Source: Acanthosoma haemorrhoidale (taxonomy: Eukaryota > Arthropoda > Insecta > Hemiptera > Acanthosomatidae). From it: DNA of 64,000 nt. Location of the stretch: the NCBI GenBank assembly GCA_930367205.1, contig OV884015.1, forward strand, positions 80,925,341 through 80,989,340, given 5' to 3'. Below are positions 32,589-46,100 of the stretch, piece after piece. The stretch's first letter is position 1. Each line of letters opens with the position of its first letter. The position numbers and the translations under genes are program-made. The notes under the pieces are model-generated. The model did no database searches and was not told the origin of the DNA. It worked only from the letters and a program-made list of their open reading frames with translations.

Positions 32589-34943
32589 TATTAGAAGATG
32601 CTTTTCCAGGCACAAGCCGAGGAGCGCTCTAGAAATATACCTTTAAGATTGAATAGGCCACAGTATTAGGAACAGAGCAGTCAGTTGGCAATCGAAAATT
32701 TATTTTTTCCCCTCAACCAATTTTGTCCAGTACGTTTCCCAACAATCCTCCATCGATCCTCAAATCCTCCAGCTAAAAAAGGATTATTGGCTTGCAGTAT
32801 TATTGGCCTCCACTCCTGTCCGATGGAGGTGATTAACTGCGGATTAAGTGCGAGCATCCGTGCCAGTGGCCACCCTTCGGTCTACCGCCGTGCTAACTAA
32901 AACTAGTTCCGCTCCTGGCCAAGCTGTAGCTCCAAATCTATATCACCCTATATCTAACCCAGACACATATATACATAGCAATAATATGGAATATTTACAA
33001 TAGTTTAAATTTTAAATCTCTCCAAATATCTTTTATTTATGATATTACATCACCAGTCAACTTTCCAGGGATCCTCATTTCATTCAGCCGAATGATAATA
33101 TGTTTAAATTCATAGTATACCGAATGGGTAACCTTTTTAAAATATATATAAATCTTATTTAAAAGATTTGTAATAAACAAAATTTTGTCCACCTCATAGG
33201 AAAAATAAGGATTACAGTGTTGGACATCCCCCAAAACAGTAATGCATTTACAGGTGTCTCTTTGGGAGTGTTAGTCTTAAGTATATTACTAAATATATAT
33301 TATTACATCTTAACCATACATACATATATAGGTACAAAGGTACATATATAGGACATTAAAACGTGCAGGTTTCAACTTCTTAACATTTAATCCCGAGAAG
33401 TTCCTTATAATGGCCACTAATATATTGCTTGATTCATCGAGGGTTGGCAGGTATAGAATAGAATAGAAAACTAAAATCCGGGACTAACTTCCCTTTGAAT
33501 AACATTAATGTTAAGATTACACATTCAAATCTAAGAAAGAAATTAAACTATAACATCATAATAAAAAAAAACACAATAGTAATAGCAACGTAAAATAAAG
33601 TGTAAACCTCTTTAGGAATGATAATAATAATTATGAAATAAAAATAAAAATTGTTAAACTGCGTTTAGTAAATCAAGTCCATAGGAACCACCTGCGTATA
33701 AGAAACAAAAAAAACTGAAAGGAAAAATAAGAAAAAAACAACAACTATATCAGAGGTCTGTACATTAAGACATTAGATAAAAAACAATAAAATTAATACA
33801 AAAGAAAACAAGAAAGATTTATACGAACTGGCAGCCATTTGTCTATATATAGAAAACAATGAAATAAAAATAATTAATATTAAAGTAAAAGTCACGAAAT
33901 ATAATTTAGCTCATTAAGTGGTACGGGGAATGCTAGCCCCAGTGGAGTCCCAGCGGGGAAGTTTTCGGAGGAGTTGCCATTTTTAATCAGAGGCAGAGGA
34001 GAGGGCTTCATAAAAATACTTGGACTTCACCTGCTGGATTGCCGCCTGTGTCAAGCATACAACAAAGCAAACACCAAACAACGTAAATAAAATTTATTTA
34101 TATATTTCATAATTGTTTCTACATTATAGTAAGCCCTCAAACGTAAGTATTTATTGGTTACTATACACCCCTAATTAAAGCTGTAAACATTCATGACTTT
34201 ACATCCAATATTAATATTTTTAATAACAAAAATATTAAATCTTAACACCATTACCGCACTATCTAAAGAAGTCGTAAAAATAGAGATAAGAGGGGTCTCT
34301 TATGCCTGGCCGACTTTTTTCGCAGAAAATACAAGCATCTTTGGCTGGTGTTTTTAATAAACATCTTTCCAATCAGATCGGTTGAATCATTTATCTGCCG
34401 ACACGCAGATGAATGTCTCGTGCCTATTTGAAAGTATAGCTTCGCCCCTGGGTCGTAGCAATTAAGCTCAGGCTGAATACTTCACTGAAAAATTGTTTAA
34501 TTGGGTTAAAATTGCTATCTAGACATTGGTGAATTGGTCGTATTATTCATTTAGACACGTTGAGCACCACAATTTAAATTGCAATCGCTTTTTTTTTCGT
34601 GACCTCAAACGTTTCTCCAGTAGATGTGATACAATAATTGTTCAAACGAGACGGTGACAAGTACCCCGCCGGAGAAACAAATAATGTACTTCTTCCGTGG
34701 TAGACCAGTCATCCATCACTCGGAAATTACGGGTGGTAATTTATTCATTCCGCATCTTTTAACTTCCTAATCTGAATTTCATGTGTCATTACTTATTTTT
34801 CATAATTTGTAGTTTATTGTTTTGGTCTTAAAAAAACAACTGAAAACCCTTATGTTTTTCACGCCCGAGTCTGTCTTTAGTCCTGTTCGTCAGTTGTCCT
34901 TTCTTTTGACTAAAGTCCCCCATTCGATCTACATAGAAACGCT

Positions 34944-34963
34944 ACCAACACTATAGTGTTGGT
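34944..34963. repeat. 20-bp perfect palindrome
   Basis: ACCAACACTATAGTGTTGGT equals its own reverse complement. It lies 27 bases from a second, 22-bp perfect palindrome, and the string AGTGTTG recurs between the two. Confidence 0.85.
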
Positions 34964-34990
34964 TTTATAAAAAAAAGTGTTGATTTTTTG

Positions 34991-35012
34991 GCCATGTTTT
35001 ATAAAACATGGC
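34991..35012. repeat. 22-bp perfect palindrome
   Basis: Arms GCCATGTTTTA and TAAAACATGGC are exact reverse complements with no spacer. Together with 34944-34963 it forms a 69-base double-palindrome block, perhaps the core of a small DNA transposon or a foldback element. Confidence 0.85.
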
Positions 35013-35845
35013 GTTTAAAAACTAGTAACTAACTTCTATAAAATAAGTTATTCTTTTATTTTCTTCATATTGTTTTTGTTTACGTTTATTTTATTTTATA
35101 TTTTCAATTTTTGGTAAATATGTGTCTATTATGTTCATATATGGCTATTTTTTATTATATTTTTTTTTCTTTCTTATTTAATTTTTTGTAAAATGTAAAT
35201 TTCAGTCAGCTCTGATATTTGATACTGTCAAATAACCCACTTAACGTTAAATAATTAAATAAATGTTTGCTCTAAAGGGTCATAGTCCCACGAAAACAAA
35301 AATGAAATGAAATATTTTTCTTTCGAGTTAAAGATTTAGAGCGTAATTCGTCTGTCTTTTTTTATGTTCTCCAGAAGCGTTCGTTAAAATTAATCAGCAT
35401 ATTTGAAATGCTAAATTTATTTTCCGCAACACCTTAAAATATGCTTATTAGTATTTATCAAGAATAAAATAAATTAATGTATAGTAATATGAAAAATGTC
35501 GATCACACGTGCAACGTTTAAAGCTATTCAACGTGTATAGCTGGGGTTTTTCCCATGGTTAAGTGTTGTTTTTCCACACTGGTAAAAACAGAATAATTTC
35601 AAGTTACCCAAAAAATAAAGTTTTGGCAGCTAATAATAGGAAAGTTTTGTTTTTTGTATTTATTTCGCAAGTGTTACAAAAACAAATACTTTCTAAAAAT
35701 TACATATAATATCATATTAGTAAAAAAAATTAAAAAGACAAAAAAGTAAATCTATCAGAAAAAAAAGTGAATTAATAGAAAATATTGATTAACAACAAAA
35801 AACTAAAAATTGTGAGAGGCCACATTAGATCACAAGGCAGTTGAA

Positions 35846-36134
35846 GAATATTTCAGAAAAAAGCTCTATGTCACTTCTGTCTGATTTATATATTTGTAAT
35901 TAATACATAATCCAAAAATATTAAATATAATTATACACATTGGAAGTATTTCTCGCCTTTTATTTGTTATTATCTTAAAAAGTTATTATCTTAAAAAGAA
36001 TATTTCAGAAAAAAGCTCTATGTCACTTCTGTCTGATTTATATATTTGTAATTAATACATAATCCAAAAATATTAAATATAATTATACACATTGGAAGTA
36101 TTTCTCGCCTTTTATTTGTTATTATCTTAAAAAG
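35846..36134. repeat. Perfect 137-bp tandem duplication
   Basis: Bases 35846-35982 and 35998-36134 are identical by eye over 137 positions. The 15 bases between them (TTATTATCTTAAAAA) repeat the end of the unit, giving a 152-base period. The unit is AT-rich and non-coding. A perfect match implies a very recent duplication or an assembly artefact. Confidence 0.9.
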
Positions 36135-39100
36135 TGCCATTGAGAATACTGTTTACTAAATGTTCCATTGAAAACTTATTCTAAAATATTTATAAATAAG
36201 TATACAACGAGCAAACATTTTAAAATAAGTAAAATTTTTATGTTAAAAATAATAATATTTTTATTTATATCCTTTTAAGAAGAACAATTAATTAACAGAC
36301 TTTAATAGAAACATGAAAAATTTACATCTCAAACGATGAGAGTTTTGTGCACGCCTGATGAAAGAGAGAAATGTTAGTTTTAATCTAATTATCTACTCAT
36401 TTAGAATTGTATGCCTGAACCTCCTTGATATTGTCCCTTCACGAGTCCTTAATTTGATGGCGTTTTTCTTACAGTGGCCTATGAATTGTGAAGCACGATT
36501 AATAGTACTATCTAACAATAGATTAAATTTATGCGTTGCCAACCAGCTCATTAGCTATAGGCATTAAGTATCTATTCGACTGGTAATAGCTGGGGCCAGG
36601 GACGTGTTGTCACAGCCTGGCCTGCACTGAACACTGCACCTGTTCACCTATTTAGCACAGTCACCTTCTCAGTACCGATTCTCTCTCTCATACAATCATC
36701 AGCATTATACAATAATGTATAATGGCTCTTAAGCCAATTTTAGGATGGCTTAAATAACAAAAAAAATTAAACAAACTCTATAAACATTATAATAGGTCAT
36801 AATAAAGTATCTGGTGGGCTCAGATAAGGAAAGGAAATGGAATGATGTAATAAACCTTATCTTATCTGGTAAAGTTGAGAATGGAATCCAGCTTTGGAAG
36901 GAAACGAGGGATTAGGAACAAAAGGGGGTTGGCTTCATACAAACCACTTGTAAACTGTTGGCACAGCACCTCTCATATTTTTTAAACTCCAATAATGACA
37001 CAGGACAGATAACTGACCGTGTACAAAGAGCAGACTCTTCCACCGTAGTACCAAAAACGTAGGAGCAGAAGGAATGAATTCACGCAGCAGATTCAATGCC
37101 TCTACAGCGCTAATATTTTTTATGTAGGCACGAGACATTCGAATTCGTAAATGTCAAATAACAATAATTATATGGTACTTGACAATAGTTGTAAGAATAT
37201 GGTGAAAAAACACGTTTTGTTTTTTTTAATTAAAATACTTAATTTCATTTTTTAAACCATGTCACTGCCTCAAACTCGCCTTTTAAACAAATGAAAACAT
37301 TAACATAGAAAACACCCTCAAGCTACAAATTTTACTTCTTGACAATGTTCAGTTAGTGGTCCTCGATATGTCTCTTAAACACCACAAACTTTGGATCCAC
37401 CCCTTGAGAAGTTAAGTCCGGGAACCGGTTTTCTTATGGTTTAATTTCTGGTTTTGGATTAATTAAATAAAGACAAATATTGTGTGACAGTATAGATAGC
37501 TGCTCTAAGCGCTTGTAAAATAGAAATAAAAACTTTTTGGAAGACAAAATTGAACATTGTTTACTGAAACTGTTTTTTTTTTCGTTGTTTTGCTTGTTAT
37601 AAATCGTTAAAGCTCAACCTCCCTTAATGGATAATCTTAATGACTTTTCAAATTCATTTTTGTAAAGCCAGAGCTTTGCAAAATGTCGTAGTGGGTCATG
37701 GTGGACCATTCCAAATGAAGATATCTAACAAAAGAAATACAGACAGAGTGAGATTGATATGGTAAGAGCATGCGCAACTTGAAACAAGTGACAGAAAGAG
37801 GTTGCAAGGATTAATTAAGGCTCTACGTCCAATCAGAGAACACAAGAACTAATCATCCAATTAGAATAACAAAAAACATTTTATGAATTTCTTTGTAATT
37901 TTTATGATTTCTCTAATATCTCCTTATTTTTGGGTGAAAATTCTCAGAAATTTACAAATAGCATAATTCATACCTTTCAAACTCAATCAAAATACAGGTC
38001 TGTATGACTCGTTTTACGTCTAGTATCACATTTGGGTCCTTCAGCCTCGAAATCATACCTTCATAACCTCGAAGTAAAGGTTCAAGACAAATTTCAAACC
38101 TTTATTGTTTATACTTTTCTGTTATTTACTCATTATTTAAATGCAAAAGTTGTGATAACCCTAGTGTCTGCTTTAGTTACACAATATTCGTATCCGATAT
38201 AATTTTAATAGTAATATTACTAAAATTTTCTACTGTTCTGATCTATAATAGTAATCATTTGTAAATAATACACCATTTTAACGATAAAATGGTGCACTGA
38301 CTTCAGATGTTCGTCCTTTGAAGAATAAAGTTTCGAAATTGGCCCGAATTTTTCCCTTCTTCCGGTATTGTACTTTGACACAAATCAGCATATTTTGAAG
38401 GGTTGTGTAATATACTTTTAACGTTTTGGATATATTGATCACACAGACTACCACAATTCAGTAACATAGAGACAGGCGAAATACGAAACTTGTGATTTTT
38501 TTTTTTTTAACTTAAAACGTGGACTGTAAATAGACATGTTTATCATAACAGCGGTGGGCATTCGCATTGGTGTTTGTGCATATCCCGCAACTCCGAAGTA
38601 TTCACGTCAAAATGGGATTCGAAAATATTTTTTCCACCAGTTTCACATGATTTTCTCTGGCTCTAAACTATTTTCAAAATTATTAGTCATCCGAAAGATG
38701 AGGTTTATATTTCAACGAGAATGCAAAGGCACAGATATATTTAAAATTATATAATTTGACATTTTGTACACAAAATATAAGATATGTTTTCTTCCTTATT
38801 CCGAACATCAAATTTTATACTTTTCAACTTTGGGCAAGTATTTCCGTTTGCTCCAATGTATATTAATACATTTTTGTTTGTATATTACAATATACATGCT
38901 TTTTAATAAAATCTGCGTAAAGGTTCCATTTTATACACCCTGAAAAACCTACATGGGGTGTTGCCAAAATAAATAGCCAAAATTAGAGATCTTACAGCCA
39001 AATAAACCGTAGGTCAGGTGTTTGCAAATGAGCACCAAAAGCACTACTAAAGAAGTAAAAAATTACCTAATCACCTAAAAACAAGTGTAGAACATTGAAG

Positions 39101-39284
39101 AACTATACACATAATCCCCTGATTTTTTGTTTATTTTTAAAGATTTTTTATTATTTATTGTATTAGATAAAAATTGCATTGATTTCCAATTTTGGTTATT
39201 TACTCAGACACCACCAGCATATGAACTAAGAAGCTTTTTCTTTTCTATATTGCGTTGGTGTTAATATACTTTTTTTGTTGGCAG

Positions 39285-40221
39285 ATTATTGGAGTGGTCT
39301 CAGTGTTCTTTATCTGTGTGTCAATACTGTCCTTCTGCCTCAAGACACACCCGGACATGCGGGTTCCTGTCATCCGCAACATCACCGTCAACACTTCCGA
39401 CAATTCGTGGTCTTGGACACTGGACAAAAACATGACCAATGCTCACATAGCCTTTTTCTACATTGAGTGCCTCTGCAACGCGTGGTTCACCTTCGAATTT
39501 TTCGTCCGCTTCATTGCGTGCCCCAACAAGTGTGACTTCATAAAGTCATCGGTCAATATCATTGACTACGTAGCCACCCTCAGCTTCTATATAGATCTCA
39601 TATTGGCAAAATTCGCCAAACACCTCGAAAACGCCGACATATTAGAATTTTTTTCTATTATCAGGATAATGAGGTTATTTAAACTGACGAGGCATTCGTC
39701 AGGCCTCAAGATCCTCATACAGACATTTCGGGCCTCTGCAAAAGAGCTGACCCTTTTAGTATTCTTCCTTGTCCTCGGTATCGTGATATTCGCTTCACTC
39801 GTCTATTATGCGGAGAGGATCCAGGCGAACCCGGACAACAACTTTCACAGCATCCCTTTGGGTCTGTGGTGGGCCCTGGTGACCATGACAACCGTCGGCT
39901 ATGGGGACATGGTTCCCAAGACCTACGTGGGGATGTTTGTGGGTGCCCTGTGTGCTCTGGCCGGTGTGCTCACAATCGCCCTCCCAGTGCCCGTCATCGT
40001 CTCAAACTTCGCCATGTACTATTCCCACACCCAGGCAAGGGCGAAGCTCCCCAAGAAGCGACGGAGAGTACTCCCCGTGGAGCAGCCTAGGCAGCCCCGA
40101 CTGCCGGCTCAGACCTGCCCTACCCAGCAGGGCCAAGCTCCCCAAGCCATCGCTGCACAGAACAGGAGGATGAACGCCATCAAGGCAAACCACCCCAAAG
40201 ACCAGCAGCCTCCAAAGATGG
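39285..40221 (+). CDS. Shaw: Shaw (Kv3-type) potassium channel, S1-S6 and pore exon
   Basis: This exon encodes 312 whole codons plus one base. By residue, S1 is at about 1-19, S2 55-78, S3 88-107, S4 122-144 ([19 protein letters not shown], basic residues every third position), S5 155-176, the selectivity filter [10 protein letters not shown] 200-209, and S6 217-246 with the PVP gate hinge at 234-236. Potential N-glycosylation sites NIT (32) and NMT (49) lie in the S1-S2 loop, as in Kv3 relatives. A basic [19 protein letters not shown] block follows S6. Acceptor TTGGCAG and donor GTCAGT flank it. It forms a K+-selective voltage-sensing pore in the plasma membrane. The frame is intact. Confidence 0.97.
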
Positions 40222-43101
40222 GTCAGTACAAACAATCTATCATTAATTCAATTCAGAAATGTAACTTGATATTATTAATTGATCCGATAATCAGTGGCCC
40301 CCATTTTTTTTCATTATATAAAAAATTATTATTTTTTTTGTAATTTTCACCAACTTTGATTTTTTAACATTACTTAAGAACTTATTTTATTTTCAAAACA
40401 TATTTAAACATTATAAAAATGAGGTAACAATATAAATAATCGAGTCGGAAGAGGTCAAAAATTCTTCATTTCATTTGTCAAACTGTCTGGGTCACAGAAA
40501 ATCACCTAAAAAAAATTAAATGGCTTAGATTTGTCTTGCCAATTTTAATGAATAAATAGTGATTTGAGAAATGTTAAAAGCCAGACAGAGAAGCAATCAA
40601 GTTAAAGAATAGTGAAAATACTTTTTTCACGTGGATTTATTTTTCAAAAAACCTCCTGTTATAACAACTTAGCCAAAACATACGCAGCTACATTGGACAT
40701 TATAACCACTATATTGGAACACACATACAGTCAGACTGAATGAAGGGAAACTCCCATTCAATCACTTAACTGTTATAAAGAAAAGCTCACTCTTAATTCT
40801 GTTTCCCCTCCTCCATTCCTATTTATTAATTATTATAAGTACAAATTATACCTATTTTCCCCCTCTCTCTCATTATCCCTTCCATTCTTATTTTCAAGTC
40901 AAGGTTTGCTCCAAATTTTCTAGAAATACTTTTTATGAGGTAGCAGGCGAACAAAATCTAATCATGTCACGTCCTTTGCCTATTTCATCCATCTTGAGTA
41001 TGCAGTAAAGAAAAAGCTTTCAGTTTTTTTCTTTATCTTTTTTTAACTCTGTTCAGTCCTTTCAAACTGTTACATGGTAAAATAGTAGAAGAAAAATATG
41101 AGCTGAATAACTGCACTATCCAAACTGTAAATCATAATTCACAAAACATTCTAGCGACAGTTTTAAAATGCAATAGACTGTTAATATTGGTTTTAATGGC
41201 ATAATCTTTTTTAATAAACCACTGTTTAATCTTGTTTACTAATTACTGAGTCTAGTAAATGTAATCTGTGACTCAAGATTAACTAAAATACAAGACATTT
41301 TTACATAATATTCAAACACAATTGCTTTGCTTTCGCACGTTTAATCTTCTTTTTTTTTTGTGAATATGTTTTGAAATGTCTAAATAATACCCATAAACAA
41401 AATCATGAAGCTAGGAAATAATTATTTTACTGTCTATAGTTCTGTGATGCATTTGATATTGGCTTTGCTTTTGTTTAAATAAAATGCACTAATTTTTGAG
41501 TGTTTCATTTGTGTGTAAAGTTCATTTTACGTCTCTGAATAAAATTGTTTTTTTGCTTGATTGGTGTTTAGAATTAGAATTCTTAGAAGTTTTCCCTCAG
41601 TTTTAAGCCATCATGTTTTTATATCCATGGTGAAATGTACACCTTTTAATTTGTTTTGTTAAGTACGTTATTTCAACTTACAGCACAATAAAACCCTTTA
41701 ACCTTAATAGAATAGACAACACATCATATAATATACTTCTATAATACAATTTATTCCACATTTTTCTGTCGTAGCAAAGATTTTATTTTGTGGTTCTTGT
41801 GCTCCTTTTCAACAATTGTATATATAATTATATTAACATGGTTGATAAATTCTAAAATAGTTAATAAGAAGAGCTAATACGTTTTGAAACTAATTCTTCT
41901 TCTTGAGTTTCATATGGGATATGTGATTGGCCATCTTCCCCATTAATATATAAAGCCTCTCTCTTTAATCGTATTAGAACAAATTTAATTTGTAGACATT
42001 GATTCTTGTTTTGTTCTGCTACTATTCTTTGTTCTCCAAGCACAATTTTTTTATATCAATATATTGTTCTTGCTCTCTATTGATGAAGGTTTGCCTATTT
42101 AGAATGTTTGAAAAATGTAAACATTATTTCCTTAATTAGCCCACAGTATTTAATATGCTCTCATTTGCGAAGAGTAAGTTGATCATTTAGTTTTTCATCA
42201 AGAGATGAGGAACACCCCCCCCCTCCCCATTCTGTTCAAAGCAAAGTATGAAGAATAAATGACTGCTGAGAAGCAACCTTCAGGAAAAAAAACACAAAAA
42301 TATCAACAAGTATAAGATATAAAAAATAAATATATTATGTAGTACATTATTTTAACAAAGATTTAGAATACCTGCAAAATTATGTAAATGACTTTGGGTA
42401 GAATTTCCCTTATAAAATATTTAAAAAAAGTAAATAAATCTATTTTAGGTTGAATCAACAATTATAAGAATTGTTACTTTAAAGAAACAGAGAAAGATTT
42501 TATAATATAATATTTACTAATAAAACTTCATATAGTCAGGTGTACCCTTCGATTTGAGGTGATCTGCTAATATTCTTTCAAAAATTTATAAAGAACTAAA
42601 TTTCAACGATGGTATTATTTATCATCCGATTCTTCCCTCACATTGCTACTCTAAATGATTTTTCTTCCGCCTCTTACTTCTGTCTTCTTTTTGTTCTTAA
42701 GCATTGCATTTTTGAGGACCTCGCTGCTTCTTATTCATGAAAAATTATAGAAAAATAGAAGAGGGCTGTCAGGAAGAGATTAAGAAAGAACAGATCCATA
42801 TTGCAGCACTCCATTAAAATTCAAAGACATCAGGAATTACTCAAAAATAAAAAATATGCATGTAGGATTTATTACATTTCAGAGTGCAATACCTATTAAT
42901 TTTTGGTAATACATATTATTTGTTTCTTTCATCATTAATTTGCCATTTCATGATAAATATAGTTACTTTTAAAACTAAAAAAGTTTTAGAGAGAGCATCT
43001 AAAGGCGAGAAATTTATTAAAAATAATAAAACTGTCTCCATTTTAATAATTTTATAAATATTTTCTTGAGGGAATACGGGTAGCTTTATTTCTGTTTGCA
43101 G
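40222..43101 (+). other. Shaw: Shaw intron, 2.9 kb
   Basis: AT-rich sequence between the GTCAGT donor and the TTTCTGTTTGCAG acceptor at 43101. No repeat or hidden exon was recognised. A poly-C run lies near 42215-42228. Confidence 0.7.
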
Positions 43102-43175
43102 ACAGTGAGCGGCGCCACTCAAATCTGAAGAGCAACGAAGTTAAAGGAGTTGAGGACGAGTGGACATCCAAATGA
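43102..43175 (+). CDS. Shaw: Shaw candidate terminal exon 1 (charged C-terminus)
   Basis: A strong pyrimidine-rich acceptor (TTTCTGTTTGCAG) precedes this short exon. The single base G carried over from the pore exon completes GAC. The exon then reads DSERRHSNLKSNEVKGVEDE, followed by WTSK and a TGA at 43173-43175. The hydrophilic, charged sequence contrasts with the AT-driven frames around it and has normal codon usage. The phase matches exactly. It would give a cytoplasmic C-terminal tail different from that of the exon at 48138. Called from splice signals, phase and composition rather than a remembered homologue. Confidence 0.7.
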
Positions 43176-46100
43176 GGTCACTAAATTTAGAAAATTTCTC
43201 CCTGTTACACCCACCCATAAAATCTACACTTATGTAGCCCTTAATGAAATTAGTTAAATATTAAAAATATATATTAGTCCAAATAATTGCTCATAAAGTT
43301 GTATATGTGAATGAGGTAGTATTCATAATATAAATTTTTTAATAGATCATATATATATATATATATTTACGTAGACGTTTTATTGAACCATTTTTTCTTT
43401 TTACCATTTTATTATGAGGGCAGAATTTCCAAATTATTTTGTTATTAATTCTTATCTGATTTTTCTTGTATAAAACTAAGTTACTTGGTATTTATCAGCT
43501 TGTGTTAATTTTTAACTTTAAAAATTAAATGAAAAGGACTGAAATTAATAAGACATTTAAAATGCCATTTAAAAAAAAACAATATCTCCTTGTTGACTCA
43601 TATATGGATTTTTGTTTTCTTAGAATTTTCCTGTAATCCTCAGTAGTCATGTAATTAAATTTTTGATAGCCTAAAGTTACTCTTTTTGCATGTAACTTGC
43701 TGGAATATAATTTAACTGGGAGGAAACATGACTCCAAGCATCGCTTGCTGGTTGGACTGTATAGTATGAGAAAGCATTGTAATTTGACTACTATTATACG
43801 AGGTACAACCCAAGTAAATGATTACTTTACTGGCAAAAAAATATATATTGTCAAGGTAAAAAAAGGACAGTAAAAAGTAATGACATGGCTGTGAAAAGAC
43901 ATTCACAAAAGAGGCTAGGCTATTCTTAATATATTAGGATTCAGGAAATTAGTCAAATTAATCAGTTTTAATATCTTAATTGTCAATTCCAGTTAAGATG
44001 AAAACGATATTTTAAGAAAAACGCCAATTTTTGCCCCTAGTGATATTTTCAAAAGTGAAAAATCGTAAAATTCTTTTGAAAATTAGAAAGTCTTAAATAT
44101 AATCAACCTTATGATTAGTACTCTTGCCCAACTAATAACTAAAATTTGTTTTAATCATCAGGCAACAAGATGAAAGACATGTTGTAATCATGAATATAAT
44201 AACATATTCATCTGAGTCATATGGTATCTGTCACACTAACGGCTTCTCATGCTGAAATACTTGGCTGGTACTTGTTAGGACATTATTTTTACTGCACTAT
44301 AAAAGTCAAAAAATCCTTAAAATGGCACTATGTCAAGAAACTTATTTACCACAGTTGAAACCTCATAGTTTAAATAGATAAGCCATAAGGCCATAAGGCA
44401 TCAATTGAAATGCCTAACTTATAAGTAGCTCTACAACCCACTCGGCTTTCTCTAACAGCAATTCCCACGAATCCCCACTTTAGTTATCTGTTCATAAAAG
44501 CTTCAACAATGGCTCATAAAAGTGTCAAATTAAATGTTGCTGGCAAGCTTCTTTGAGATCATATCATCAGTTATCCATGCTACTTGGCCTGCTCGTCTCA
44601 GCATTCAGGTCTTCTATTTCATCAGGCTATTAAATGAGATTCTACACTTGTTAAACACTGAAGAAAAAAAAATTTTAATGAGTTTAGGGTCTAGTCATGA
44701 CAATGAGAATCCTGTATTTTAAACTACCAAAAATCTTTCAGTGTTTTTCATTTCCCTTGATTGCTCCAGACACCCAAGAGGGTGTAGATAATGCATAGCA
44801 AACAAACAGAAAACCTAACTATGCACAGTTCTTGGAAAAATTCTGTAAGAGGGAAAATATGAAGGGGAATAGTTAAAGAGGTGAGAAGTTATAGGAAAAC
44901 CTGAAATGAAGTCAAGGTCCTAACAAAGAATTTAGTTGGCTTACTAACTCAGGGTATTTTAAATATTATTTGATTTCTCTTTTGACAGTCATCTATTAAC
45001 TATATAATATAAATATAATTGCTTATATTATTTAAAACACATTATGTAGACAGATATAAAAAAAATATTTTAAGAAAATATCTTAACATTTTTAGATCAA
45101 ATTGAAGACATTGGGAATTTCTTATCTCAAAATAATTTGATAATCTGACAGATGTGTGGATGAATTAATATTCACAAATCTAAATGAACTTAAGTACCTA
45201 ATATAATTTTGTTGTTTTAGTTCTAAAGTCATTAGTTACATAATTCTCAATTTCAAAAACAGTAATTTTAATAATTTGGTAGAGTTAGTGTAGCAAAAAT
45301 CTAGCTTTTGCCTTTGTCTTAACATATCAATCTAAATTTAAGAGGATAATTAAATTACTAAAAATTTAGTCTTCCCCCTAATTAATTATTTTAATGTGTT
45401 AATTAAATCTAATATAATTCACAGTTAAAGGTTGCCACTGTAGTTGGTAAATGGCTCTCAGGTTGTCTACTCAACATTTTATTTTTGGTTTCCTGGTCTG
45501 ATTTGTTACTTCTTAATTCAAGTAGCTACAGATGTTTCGTTAGAAAGATCAGTCAACTCCAAACAGACTGACTGGTTCATTCAGAAAAAATGATCAGAAG
45601 AGTGAAATTGAACCTGGGTCTCTAGTTATTAGTCAGGCACTATGAATACATTACTCATCGTCTATTATTTATTATGAATATTATACAATATCTGATATCC
45701 ATTAAAAATAATAGCTGTTTTTCTAACGATACTTAGACTATTTTATTAATCTACCTTAAGTAAATATTTTGTTCATACTTTAAATTACCATATATTCATA
45801 ATCAACTAATAATCATCAAATTAAAATATTTATTTAAATGACAATCATCATCTAGTACACATTGTAATATTCTTTCAGCATGTAATGCATTTTATATTAC
45901 AGTTGATTCAGTCTCTTTTAGCTGCACATACTTTTTTTTTTTTATTAGGTTCGTGAATATGTACTTCTTAAATACAGGAATCTAAAGATCATTTCCAAGT
46001 AACTTTATATTTTCCATGTTATTAATTTATAAAAATATAATAGTTAATCTGCCTTCCTTAGTTTTAATATTTTTTTCACAAGTTGATGTCAAGTTTAATT

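Larger units (their letters stand above)
25270..39284 (+). other. Shaw: Shaw intron, 14 kb
   Basis: Bounded by GTAACT and TTGTTGGCAG. It hosts LINE remnants, a mitochondrial 12S rRNA copy, palindromes and a perfect tandem duplication, all annotated separately. Gene-free parts with nothing recognised are 25270-26309, 29970-31984, 32600-34940, 35015-35845 and 36135-39284. Confidence 0.85.

Noticed and set aside
35846..36134. CRISPR-like or satellite array
   Set aside because: There are only two copies with no spacer diversity; it is a simple tandem duplication.
39255..39284. ATG at 39255 opening the pore-exon frame
   Set aside because: The frame only extends into the intron. A strong acceptor at 39284 and phase-0 continuity with the upstream exon show that the Met is not a start.
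40002..40235. - strand frames opposite the Shaw pore exon
   Set aside because: They are antisense shadows of a clearly coding + strand exon.
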